Shown piece by piece: positions 1 to 6,544 of a stretch of 12,234 bases of DNA; the first letter of the stretch is position 1; each line of letters opens with the position of its first letter. The stretch covers positions 1 through 12,234 of the forward strand of contig JAGLGQ010000001.1 of the NCBI GenBank assembly GCA_023143935.1. Direction: 5' to 3'. The stretch is from Minisyncoccota bacterium. GTDB lineage: Bacteria > Patescibacteriota > Minisyncoccia > Phycocordibacterales > GCA-2747955. The notes beneath the pieces are model-generated. The model was not told the origin of the DNA, did not search any database, and saw only the letters and a program-made list of their open reading frames with translations. Made by a program: the position numbers and the translations under genes.

Positions 1-1565
1 TCTTTTTTTATTTTTTCAGATTCAATATTTTTTTCGTCCGTTTTTAAATATAAATTATTGATTAAAATTACAATTACCATAATTCCTGTAATGCTTAAAA
101 ATATTAAATAAAAAATATTTTCTTTAAAAAAATCATCAAAATTTAAATTAATATTTTCAACATCAAAACTGTTAATTATACTCGCCCCTTGTGCACCAAT
201 ATTATCTAATTCTTTATTTTTAGATTCGTCTTTATCTTCTGGTTTTGGTTTTTCTTCAATGACTTTTGGATATATTGTGTTTTTTTGTGGTTTATATTGT
301 TTTTTTGTGTATGAATTTGAAGTATTAATCTTTTTTGGTTCTGAATTATCTGTATTTTTTGTCTCTTCTGGGGGTTCTTGTTTTGTAAAAGTATAAAAAA
401 CTTGTTCGTTGGGAAATAAAAATTTTATTCTAGAATTTTCATCAAAATCTCGAAATCCCATTATTTTATTTGAAAAAATGATTTTGTTATTATTTTGAAT
501 ATATGTATTGTCGGGAATTTTAAATTCATCTCCATCAATGGCAATTATCCAATTTTCTAAATTTAAAATTTCAGATGAATTATTGCTAATTTCAACAAAA
601 TTTTTTTCAAAATCAATATTAGAAAAAGTAATTTCTGGTTCTATTACTTTTATTTTTCTTTTATGACTTCCAGTAAACTTCCCTACTTTTGTAGTTAAAG
701 ATATAATATATTCTCCCGGAAATTCATATTCATGATAAATTTCTTTACCTTTTTCTTTGGCTCCATCTCCCATAGACCAAAAATATTCTGCCGTATGAAT
801 TTCGTTATCTGTAAGTCCAAAAGCTCTTCCGCTAAAAACAGCTCTTGCTCCCGCAATAGCTGTTGCAAACTCATTAATTTCTGCTTTTATTCTTTTTTTT
901 CCACCCACAAGATCTGTAAATTCTACATATGTATTTGGTATAAAAATTTCTGGTTCATCTTCTTCTTCCTCTTCTTGGTTATCATTTTCATTATTGTCAT
1001 CATTATTATCATTGTTATCATCACCATCGTCACTGTTATCGTCATTACTTCCAGATATGCAATTTTCATTTCCAGCTGTATTTTCACAATCTCGCCATAC
1101 ATCAATAATTAAACATAAAGTAGCTCCTGCTTTTCCCCCAGACTCTGGATTGTAAATTATTGCATCTATAATATTTCCACTACTATTTTTTAATTCTAAT
1201 TTTTCCCCTTCAGAATTTAATAAAGAGAAACCTGTGGATTCAATTACTAAACCAGTAAAATTATTTTTTTCTAAAAATTTTTCTCTATCATCTGTGATAA
1301 TTCCAAAAGAATTTCCTTCTAAATTGAAATCGGGGTTATCATCTTCTCGTAAGGAATGGCAAACTGTAGTATCTTTTCCTTCACAAAATTTCCAGTCTTT
1401 TAAATTTTCTTTATTTTCAGAATTATTTTTTATTTCTATCCATTCATATCCCGCATCAGACCCGTCTGGGTCATACATAATTTCGGAAAACGAAACAGAG
1501 GCTAAACAAAAAACTGGAAAAAAAGTAAAAATAATAAAAAAATAAAATACAACTCTTTTTAACAT
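1..1565 (-). CDS. Secreted lamin-tail/PKD surface protein with C-terminal membrane anchor (3' end outside window)
   Basis: Reading the minus strand from the ATG at 1565 gives 521 uninterrupted codons that run off the left edge, so the C-terminus is missing. Residues 1-22 look like a Sec signal peptide (hydrophobic core, probable cleavage after CLA). About 23-165 is a lamin-tail domain, recognised by SEIMYDPDGSDAGYEWIEI and a later beta-rich part. About 170-206 is a linker rich in Asp, Asn and Glu. About 226-302 is a PKD-like beta-sandwich (YFWSMGDG, then HEYEFPGEYIISL). About 307-393 is a second, shorter lamin-tail-like domain (VEISNNSSEILNLENWIIA). A Lys/Pro/Glu linker follows, then a transmembrane helix at about 482-507 and a basic tail. 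Lamin-tail and PKD domains in bacterial exported proteins are usually adhesive or structural. The predicted topology is an extracellular stalk anchored near its C-terminus. Ligand and exact role are unknown. The start has a promoter-like element directly upstream and no Shine-Dalgarno sequence. Confidence 0.88.
   Translation of the reverse strand, partial: MLKRVVFYFFIIFTFFPVFCLASVSFSEIMYDPDGSDAGYEWIEIKNNSENKENLKDWKFCEGKDTTVCHSLREDDNPDFNLEGNSFGIITDDREKFLEKNNFTGLVIESTGFSLLNSEGEKLELKNSSGNIIDAIIYNPESGGKAGATLCLIIDVWRDCENTAGNENCISGSNDDNSDDGDDNNDNNDDNNENDNQEEEEEDEPEIFIPNTYVEFTDLVGGKKRIKAEINEFATAIAGARAVFSGRAFGLTDNEIHTAEYFWSMGDGAKEKGKEIYHEYEFPGEYIISLTTKVGKFTGSHKRKIKVIEPEITFSNIDFEKNFVEISNNSSEILNLENWIIAIDGDEFKIPDNTYIQNNNKIIFSNKIMGFRDFDENSRIKFLFPNEQVFYTFTKQEPPEETKNTDNSEPKKINTSNSYTKKQYKPQKNTIYPKVIEEKPKPEDKDESKNKELDNIGAQGASIINSFDVENINLNFDDFFKENIFYLIFLSITGIMVIVILINNLYLKTDEKNIESEKIKK
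945..1057 (-). repeat. Low-complexity acidic Asp/Asn/Glu linker within the LTD-PKD protein
   Basis: On the minus strand this stretch is almost only GAT/GAC, AAT/AAC and GAA codons. It encodes a linker of about 36 residues between the first lamin-tail domain and the PKD domain. It is probably flexible and could bind cations (inference). Such codon runs slip easily, so its length may vary between strains. It also produces spurious open frames on both strands. Confidence 0.75.
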
Positions 1566-1571
1566 GTGTAA

Positions 1572-1599
1572 ACTATATAAACTTTTGAGAAAATTGCAA
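1572..1599 (-). promoter_or_regulatory. Predicted promoter of the LTD-PKD gene, leaderless type
   Basis: On the minus strand TTGCAA (1599-1594), a 16-nt spacer and TATAGT (1577-1572) are followed by only 6 nt before the ATG at 1565. The expected transcription start falls on or next to the A of the ATG. No Shine-Dalgarno sequence is present. Confidence 0.55.
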
Positions 1600-1644
1600 C
1601 CCGATAATTAAAAATAGAGAATAAAAAAAACAAACGTTTTTCAA

Positions 1645-1725
1645 GAGGTCCGACTTAAAAATTTGAGTTAGTTTAAAATACTTCATATTTTTAACTAACA
1701 ATCAAATTTTCTGAAATCGGACCTC
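1645..1725. ncRNA. 81-nt near-fully paired hairpin, candidate structured RNA element
   Basis: Pairings: 1645-1653 with 1717-1725 (GAGGTCCGA/TCGGACCTC), 1655-1656 with 1714-1715, 1658-1666 with 1702-1710, 1667-1673 with 1693-1699, and 1675-1680 with 1686-1691. The loop is CTTCA. Only a C-A mismatch, a T-T mismatch, a 2-nt bulge and a small internal loop interrupt about 33 base pairs. No poly-T tract follows on either strand, so a simple terminator is unlikely. It lies between divergent genes and abuts a GC-rich block. I do not recognise a known RNA family. It could be a small RNA, a leader element of the downstream gene or a palindromic mobile remnant. Confidence 0.5.
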
Positions 1726-1790
1726 GCGACGACCGACGCTACTGGGTTACCGTACAGGCCGGGCCTGTTGGAAAAAAGGAGTGTGGGGAG

Positions 1791-1819
1791 TTGTGGATAT
1801 CCTTAACTTGTAGTAAAAT
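1791..1819 (+). promoter_or_regulatory. Predicted promoter of the pilin-like gene
   Basis: TTGTGG (1791-1796), a 17-nt spacer and TAAAAT (1814-1819) precede the ATG at 1829 by 9 nt. The expected start near 1826 leaves a leader of about 3 nt. The only purine-rich Shine-Dalgarno-like sequence (about 1777-1782) is some 48 nt upstream of the ATG, too far to act on it. Confidence 0.5.
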
Positions 1820-1828
1820 TTGATTATT

Positions 1829-3187
1829 ATGTTATTTCTTAAAAAATTTAAAATCATTACAATTATCTTTTTATCAATTATCTTTCTTTTTTTTGTTTCG
1901 GTTGGTCAGATTTTTGCTGTTTCACCAATTAATTTAAGCACCAATCTTAAAATAATAGTAAAAAATAATGAAGAAGATTGTCTTAATGCTCTTAAAACAT
2001 GTAAACCAGAAACATGTACTATTATAGAATCCTGTACAAAAACGGGGCTTACAACAAAACAAAGTCCTAATGAACAATTTATAGAACATCAAATGTATAC
2101 TGTTTTATATTTATCTCCACAAATTAATCCAGCTGATGTTAAAAAAACAGAAGGATATGCAAAGCTTATAGAATATGTCCTTTCAAGAACTACGGGGATT
2201 GTCGAAAATATAAATTTGATAGGAATAAGAAAACTAGAAGAAATTCAAACACCGGTACCACAAAATATAACCAATGCAATATATAGAAAAGATAGAGAAA
2301 CAAACGAAAGAGCTATGGCAGAAGCTATGGCAGAAGCTCGTGCGGAGATTTGTGCTAGAAATTATGGAATAGTTGGTTATGGTGGGATAGATTGTGGTGA
2401 TGGAAAGGGTGGTTTACATTATTTTCTTTTAATGATTCAGAATATTTTGAAATGGGTAATTACGATAGCCACACTACTTGCTGTAATAATGTTTTTATAT
2501 ACGGGCATTAAACTTCTTGGGGCAGGGGGGGATACTACAAAACTTACCGAAGCAAAAAAAGGTTTAACTAATGTTATTATAGGATTAGTTTTAATTGGTT
2601 CTGCATGGCTTATTGTAGATTGGGTTTTTGAAGCTTTGGGAATAGAAGATTATAAATGGACAGAACAAGAAAGTTTGGGTAATCAATCATACAGTTCATA
2701 TAACAATAGTGGTAATAATAGTTCATTGCCTATTACATGGAATACACCTAATTCAAGTGGAAATAGTAATAGTGGTAGTTCGTTGCCTATTGTATGGAAT
2801 ACTCCTATTTCAAGTTCTTCTAATGATTTGTTTGGTTTAGTATTTAATAGCATGGAAGATTGTAAAAACCAAATAACGCTTGTTCAACAACAAGGTGGTA
2901 CTGTAGTTAAAAGTTGTATTCTAAATGCTGACGGAAAAACATTTTTTTTAACATGGAAGGGGGGGTCTGCCAAACTAAATAAAGATGCTGCTAAATTAAG
3001 TAGCGTGGTTCAACAACAAGGTGATGTTAAAAAAGAAGAAAATCAAAATTCAACCATAATTTATCCAACACGAGAACAATGTATGGTCGCACAAACAAAA
3101 ATAGAAGAAGAAAAGAAGTTTAATGTGGTACAATCTTGCAATCCTTTTGGAACTACGGGTGAATATTCTCTTGAAAGAACTAATTAA
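1829..3187 (+). CDS. T4SS-pilin-like membrane protein with three cysteine-pair modules
   Basis: This 452-residue protein has an N-terminal signal or membrane segment (about 9-30) and a central pair of hydrophobic helices (about 200-230 and 245-270) joined by a short loop containing GAGGDTTKLTEAKKG. Two helices with that Gly-rich polar loop are typical of the TrbC/VirB2-like T4SS-pilin family common in Candidate Phyla Radiation genomes. Around this core are three related segments with a Cys pair 17-18 residues apart ending in two Val/Ile, one residue, then Ser-Cys: C51-C69, C345-C363 and C418-C437. A Ser/Asn/Gly linker carries two copies of a LPI(T/V)WNTP motif. I chose ATG 1829 over TTG 1820 because the predicted promoter's -10 ends at 1819. 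The stop overlaps the convergent epimerase gene by 4 nt. The role is unproven: it may be an envelope or secretion-system subunit rather than a true pilus fibre. Confidence 0.72.
   Translation: MLFLKKFKIITIIFLSIIFLFFVSVGQIFAVSPINLSTNLKIIVKNNEEDCLNALKTCKPETCTIIESCTKTGLTTKQSPNEQFIEHQMYTVLYLSPQINPADVKKTEGYAKLIEYVLSRTTGIVENINLIGIRKLEEIQTPVPQNITNAIYRKDRETNERAMAEAMAEARAEICARNYGIVGYGGIDCGDGKGGLHYFLLMIQNILKWVITIATLLAVIMFLYTGIKLLGAGGDTTKLTEAKKGLTNVIIGLVLIGSAWLIVDWVFEALGIEDYKWTEQESLGNQSYSSYNNSGNNSSLPITWNTPNSSGNSNSGSSLPIVWNTPISSSSNDLFGLVFNSMEDCKNQITLVQQQGGTVVKSCILNADGKTFFLTWKGGSAKLNKDAAKLSSVVQQQGDVKKEENQNSTIIYPTREQCMVAQTKIEEEKKFNVVQSCNPFGTTGEYSLERTN
2720..2814 (+). repeat. Two-copy 38-nt tandem repeat in the linker of the pilin-like gene
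   Basis: Copies at 2720-2757 and 2777-2814 are offset by 57 nt and differ at a few positions. Each encodes a Ser-Ser-Leu-Pro-Ile-x-Trp-Asn-Thr-Pro segment. The surrounding AGT/AAT-rich codons are also repetitive. It looks like a recent in-frame duplication in a disordered linker. A separate identical 16-nt stretch occurs at 2882-2897 and 3008-3023 and encodes Val-Gln-Gln-Gln-Gly both times. Confidence 0.7.
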
Positions 3188-3879
3188 TTATTTTTAAATT
3201 CTTTTATTCTTGTTTCAATATTTTCTGCTTTAAATAATCCTGAACCAGAAACGAGTCTTGTGGCTCCAGCTTCTTTTAATTTTTTTGCATTTTCAATTTT
3301 TACTCCCCCATCAACAGATATTGGGATTTTGGGATATTTTTTTTTGAAAGATTTAATTTTTTGATATACTTTTGGAGTTAATTTTTGTCCCCCATAACCA
3401 ATTTTTTCTATACCCATAAATTGTATATAATCAAAATTATATTTTTCAAAAAGTTTTACATAATCTTTTTCTTTATGTTGTATTTGAACTGCCAATCCGA
3501 TTTCCACTTTTTTTAAGATATCTGATGTTTTAAAAAAATTAAATATCTCGTTCCATTTTTGTGTTGAACCAAAATGAAAAACTACTCTTTTTGCTTCAGA
3601 AATTTTAATTGCGTTAAGCCATTTTTCAAATCTGCCTTTGATTTTAATATCTAAATCTACCATCATATCTAATTCAAATCCCACTTTTTTTGTAATTTTT
3701 TTTAATTTTAAAAAAAATCCATGACATCCAGTTGATGCAACGGTTTTTGATGGAACAAATTTCCCATCACAAATATCTACTTGTACAAAATCAACAAAAT
3801 CTTGTGTTTGCATTATTTTTTCTTTAATTTCAGAAAATGTTTTTTCTAAAATAGCTGGCAAAATTTCTTTTTTATTCAT
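3184..3879 (-). CDS. rpe: Ribulose-phosphate 3-epimerase family protein with altered metal-site residues
   Basis: The family reaction is interconversion of D-ribulose 5-phosphate and D-xylulose 5-phosphate in the pentose phosphate pathway, in the cytoplasm. The 231 residues form a (beta/alpha)8 barrel pattern. They show the opening ILPAIL, VDICDGKFVP with acid/base D35, the phosphate-loop region YGGQKLTP, SVDGG with D190, and GATRLVSGSGLF near the end. Length is normal for the family. The usual metal-binding His in xHxDxxDG is Gln (Q33), the His of the HLM motif is Asp (D71), and the usual Ser of PSIL is Ala (A9). Both catalytic Asp residues remain. I set the start at 3879 because MNKKEILPAIL matches the family N-terminus and an extended -10 lies just upstream. 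An in-frame ATG at 3930 would read through the promoter and a hairpin. It may be a true epimerase or a related sugar-phosphate enzyme. Confidence 0.8.
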   Translation of the reverse strand: MNKKEILPAILEKTFSEIKEKIMQTQDFVDFVQVDICDGKFVPSKTVASTGCHGFFLKLKKITKKVGFELDMMVDLDIKIKGRFEKWLNAIKISEAKRVVFHFGSTQKWNEIFNFFKTSDILKKVEIGLAVQIQHKEKDYVKLFEKYNFDYIQFMGIEKIGYGGQKLTPKVYQKIKSFKKKYPKIPISVDGGVKIENAKKLKEAGATRLVSGSGLFKAENIETRIKEFKNN

Positions 3880-3885
3880 AATATT

Positions 3886-3894
3886 ATTATAGCA
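3886..3894 (-). promoter_or_regulatory. Extended -10 promoter element of the epimerase gene
   Basis: On the minus strand TGC (3894-3892) plus TATAAT (3891-3886) is a perfect extended -10. It is followed by 6 nt and the ATG at 3879, so the transcript is expected to start at the start codon. No convincing -35 is visible. Confidence 0.6.
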
Positions 3895-3918
3895 AAAAAA
3901 AGAATGGAAAATAGACAT

Positions 3919-3964
3919 AAAACGACGCAAAAAATTGCCGTGGCAATTTTTTGTGTCGTTTTTT
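3919..3964. terminator. Long hairpin terminator downstream of yifB
   Basis: The arms 3919-3939 and 3942-3962 pair over nearly their full length (AAAACGAC with GTCGTTTT, one G-T wobble, six A-T pairs, TTGCC with GGCAA). T runs follow on both strands, longer on the plus strand. It lies between the end of yifB and the promoter of the epimerase gene, so it most likely ends yifB transcription on the minus strand and also blocks plus-strand antisense transcription. Confidence 0.7.
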
Positions 3965-4006
3965 ATTAATCTAAAAATAAAATAAAATTTAATTTTTTAT
4001 TAAAAA

Positions 4007-5539
4007 TTAAATAATTTCTTTTGGTCTATATTGAAGAGCTTCTAAAATATGTTCTTTTTTTATTTTTCCATCATTATCTAAATCGGCTATTGTTTGAGAA
4101 ATTTTTAAAATTTTATGATACACACGCGGAGAAAAATCTAATTTTTTTGCGGCATCTTCTAAAATATTTTTTTGTTCATCGTTTAAATTAATATATTTGT
4201 TTATTTCCTTAACTCCGATATTGGCATTTAAAATTTCTTCATTGTATCTTTCTTTTTGTAATTTTCTTGCTTTTTCTACCCTATTTCTAATATTCTCAGA
4301 TTTTTCTGTTTGATTACCGCCCCCAGAAAGTTTTTTATGATCAACTTTTGCCACTTCGGTCCAAAGGTCAATTCTATCTATTATGGGACCAGAAAGTTTT
4401 TTTCTAAATTTCTGAGCTTCTGCATAAGAAACAGACCCTCCATTTCTAAAAACTTCTGATGGTGGATTTAGTGCAGCTATTAAAGTAAACCTTGCGGGAA
4501 ATTTTACACTTCCTTTAGCTCTGGATATGTTCACAAATCCATCTTCCAACGGTTCCCTTAAAGATTCTAATACTCTTTTATCAAATTCAACAAATTCATC
4601 TAAAAATAAAACTCCCCTGTGAGATAAGGTAACCTCTCCCGGTTTTGGATAAGTTCCCCCACCAATTACAGCTACATATGATGCTGTATGGTGTGGAGAC
4701 CTAAAGGGAGGTGTGGAAATTAATGTTTGGTCTAAAACTCCCACGGTGGAATGTATTTCTGTTACTTCTAACGCTTGTTCTTTGGATAATTTTGGTAAAA
4801 TTGTAGTAAAAGCTCGTGCAAGCATTGTCTTTCCAGTACCAGCGGGTCCGTACATGGCAATGTTATGACCACCAGCGGCGGCAATTTCTAATGCTCTTTT
4901 TGCAACTTCTTGTTCAATTACATCACAAAAATCTACTTTATTATATTTATTATATTCTTCTAATAATTCACTGACAGATGGTTTTATAACTTTATTTAAA
5001 TTTTTTTCCTCGTTTTTTTCTTGTCTTAAATGTTCCACTAAATTTTTTAAATTTTTAACTCCAAAAATGTTTATATCATCTACCAGTGATGCCTCTTTTA
5101 CATTTTCTTCGGGAACATAAACTGAAGAAAACCCTTTTTCTTTGGCAATTCTTACTATTGCCAAAATACCTTTTATTTTTTTTAAACTTCCGTCTAATGC
5201 AAGTTCGCCCACAAAAATTTTATTTTCTGGATTAAAATCTATGTCGCCGTTAGCAAGTAAATATCCCACAGCAATTGGTAAATCAAAAATAGGTCCTTCT
5301 TTTTTTTGATCTGCTGGTGAAAGTGACGCCGTAACTTTATATCTTTTTGGATTCTCATCACTAAAACCAATATTTTTTAAAGCAGTGGAAACTCTTTCTT
5401 TTGATTCATCTACTGCCTTATCGGGAAGACCTACAATTTTAAAAACAGGAACTCCAGATTTATAAATATCAACCTCAATTTCAACAATAAAGGAATTTAA
5501 TACATCAAATTGTGCGGAGTAAACTTTAGCTAAATTCAT
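4007..5539 (-). CDS. yifB: YifB/ComM family Mg chelatase-like AAA+ ATPase
   Basis: The 510 residues match the full length of the family. Residues 1 to about 170 form the N-terminal ChlI-like domain (start MNLAKVYSAQFD, then VGLPDKAVDESKERV and SLSPADQKKEG). The AAA+ module has Walker A GPAGTGKT (231-238), the segment STPPFRSPHHTASYVA, Walker B LFLDEF (D314, E315), ALNPP, and an arginine-containing SGPIIDRIDLW segment. The C-terminal Mg_chelatase_C helical domain covers about 410-506 (SPRVYHKILKISQTIADLD). In Haemophilus and Vibrio ComM is a hexameric helicase that promotes branch migration during natural transformation. That role is inferred here by homology only. All key ATPase residues are intact. 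The gene ends at a strong hairpin and starts 44 nt after the VanY-like gene, with its own extended -10. Confidence 0.95.
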   Translation of the reverse strand: MNLAKVYSAQFDVLNSFIVEIEVDIYKSGVPVFKIVGLPDKAVDESKERVSTALKNIGFSDENPKRYKVTASLSPADQKKEGPIFDLPIAVGYLLANGDIDFNPENKIFVGELALDGSLKKIKGILAIVRIAKEKGFSSVYVPEENVKEASLVDDINIFGVKNLKNLVEHLRQEKNEEKNLNKVIKPSVSELLEEYNKYNKVDFCDVIEQEVAKRALEIAAAGGHNIAMYGPAGTGKTMLARAFTTILPKLSKEQALEVTEIHSTVGVLDQTLISTPPFRSPHHTASYVAVIGGGTYPKPGEVTLSHRGVLFLDEFVEFDKRVLESLREPLEDGFVNISRAKGSVKFPARFTLIAALNPPSEVFRNGGSVSYAEAQKFRKKLSGPIIDRIDLWTEVAKVDHKKLSGGGNQTEKSENIRNRVEKARKLQKERYNEEILNANIGVKEINKYINLNDEQKNILEDAAKKLDFSPRVYHKILKISQTIADLDNDGKIKKEHILEALQYRPKEII

Positions 5540-5546
5540 TCAAATT

Positions 5547-5555
5547 ATTTTAACA
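5547..5555 (-). promoter_or_regulatory. Extended -10 promoter element of yifB
   Basis: On the minus strand TGT plus TAAAAT (5555-5547) is followed by 7 nt and the ATG at 5539. No Shine-Dalgarno sequence is visible. The expected transcript is leaderless. No clear -35 is seen. Confidence 0.5.
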
Positions 5556-5583
5556 TAAAATTATAATAAATTTTATCTTTATT

Positions 5584-6477
5584 TTAATCATCAAAAAAAT
5601 ATTGAGTGTATTTATTTATATTTCTTTGTGATAAATCGTAAAAATATTTTTTGTCATCATATAAATCATCTGCTAATTTTTTTCCTACAAATCTCCAATG
5701 CCATGGTTCAAAATTATAATAATAATTTTTTTCTGGGTACGATAAAATAAAACCATATTTATGGGCATTATCTAAAAGCCATTGATATTCTTCTGTATCA
5801 TCAAAACCAGTCATTTTTCCAGATTTACTCACAATATCAATTGTGGTACCAAGTTGGTGTTCAGAAAGTCCCTGATCTGCAATATATTTGTCGGCATAAT
5901 CTTGACCATGTATTATTGAACCATTATCCTTTATTTGCCCCTGATATTCATAAGAACGATAAGCTGAAATAATTTTTAAAATTATATTATCATCTTTTGC
6001 ATCTTCAAACATTTCTTCTAAAAATTCATTGATTTCTTTTCTAATTTGTAATTTTTTACCTGTATTAAAAAGAAATTTTTCCTCAATATCTTCTAAATTT
6101 TTAGGTGTATAATGTTCATTTAAAAAATATACTTTTGAATATTTGGCTAAAAGTTCTTTATCAACTTTTTTAATTTTTTCTAAAATCCCTACTGATTTTG
6201 CTATTTTTTCTATTTTTTCTTCTAATTCATTATAAAGATTTTGTTCTTCCTCTAATTGTTCCTTTAAAAATTCTATTTCTATTATTTTTTCAGAAAGTCC
6301 AGCTCCTTGTTCTAAATTTTTTTTATTTAAAGAAAAAACTTCTTTTTCATGAGTTTGAATAAAATTACTAAAAGCTAATTCATCATATTCTTTTTGTTTT
6401 TTAATATTTAAAAATAAAAAAACAGAAAATAAAAATATTAAAAATAAAAGAAATAATATATTTATGGAATTTTTCAT
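5584..6477 (-). CDS. Membrane-anchored VanY-like D-Ala-D-Ala carboxypeptidase (peptidase M15B)
   Basis: The 297 residues comprise an N-terminal membrane anchor (about 7-25), a charged coiled-coil stalk (about 55-105, repeated Glu/Lys/Leu) and a C-terminal M15 zinc peptidase domain (about 115-290). Catalytic motifs are visible: an SAYRSYEYQ segment, SEHQLGTTIDIV with zinc ligands H207 and D214, and EPWHWRF with catalytic base E257 and zinc ligand H260. The family trims the terminal D-alanine from peptidoglycan stem peptides, or cleaves related cell-wall bonds, outside the membrane. The stalk probably holds the enzyme away from the membrane towards the wall. Nothing nearby suggests glycopeptide resistance, so a housekeeping wall role is more likely. 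It starts from its own extended -10, and neighbouring genes on the same strand lie 44 and 67 nt away. Confidence 0.9.
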   Translation of the reverse strand: MKNSINILFLLFLIFLFSVFLFLNIKKQKEYDELAFSNFIQTHEKEVFSLNKKNLEQGAGLSEKIIEIEFLKEQLEEEQNLYNELEEKIEKIAKSVGILEKIKKVDKELLAKYSKVYFLNEHYTPKNLEDIEEKFLFNTGKKLQIRKEINEFLEEMFEDAKDDNIILKIISAYRSYEYQGQIKDNGSIIHGQDYADKYIADQGLSEHQLGTTIDIVSKSGKMTGFDDTEEYQWLLDNAHKYGFILSYPEKNYYYNFEPWHWRFVGKKLADDLYDDKKYFYDLSQRNINKYTQYFFDD

Positions 6478-6484
6478 ACAAAAA

Positions 6485-6493
6485 ATTATATCA
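6485..6493 (-). promoter_or_regulatory. Extended -10 promoter element of the VanY-like gene
   Basis: On the minus strand TGA plus TATAAT (6493-6485) lies 7 nt before the ATG at 6477. The consensus hexamer is perfect and there is no Shine-Dalgarno sequence, which suggests a leaderless transcript. Confidence 0.6.
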
Positions 6494-6544
6494 TATTTTA
6501 CTATTTTTGATTTTTTTATTATCCTAAATTGTACAAAAGATAAA

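Larger units (their letters stand above)
1566..1828. other. Divergent intergenic region (263 nt) with hairpin and GC-rich block
   Basis: This gap holds the minus-strand promoter of the LTD-PKD gene (1572-1599), a purine-rich AT stretch, the 1645-1725 hairpin, a GC-rich segment (about 60% GC by hand count over 1718-1800) with a small hairpin (ACAGGC at 1754-1759 pairing with GCCTGT at 1763-1768), and the plus-strand promoter at 1791-1819. No coding frame of convincing length or composition was seen. A possible plus-strand promoter for the hairpin region (TTGAGA at 1585, AT-rich -10 near 1609) is weak. Confidence 0.6.

Noticed and set aside
732..1112. Plus-strand open frame rich in Phe, Ile and Val
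   Set aside because: It is the complement of the acidic Asp/Asn linker and adjacent parts of the minus-strand LTD-PKD gene. The long minus-strand frame has coherent domains; this one does not.
1234..1545. Plus-strand open frame of 103 codons
   Set aside because: It lies antisense to the first lamin-tail domain and signal peptide of the minus-strand gene, with no promoter or family signature.
1645..1725. Hairpin as a classic MITE or an integron attC site
   Set aside because: The flanks show no target-site duplication, and the integron core motifs are not in the right arrangement. A mobile origin remains possible but is unsupported.
1792..1800. Near-consensus DnaA box (TGTGGATAT) suggesting a replication origin
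   Set aside because: It matches at 8 of 9 positions but stands alone. Another single near-match at about 10192 lies within a coding region. No cluster of boxes, dnaA or dnaN was seen.
1820..1828. TTG at 1820 as start of the pilin-like gene
   Set aside because: The predicted -10 ends at 1819, so the TTG would precede the transcription start. The ATG at 1829 begins a normal signal segment.
3880..3930. Longer N-terminus for the epimerase starting at 3930
   Set aside because: The extra 17 residues do not fit the family. They would read through the extended -10 and into the 3919-3962 hairpin. The start at 3879 matches the family N-terminus.
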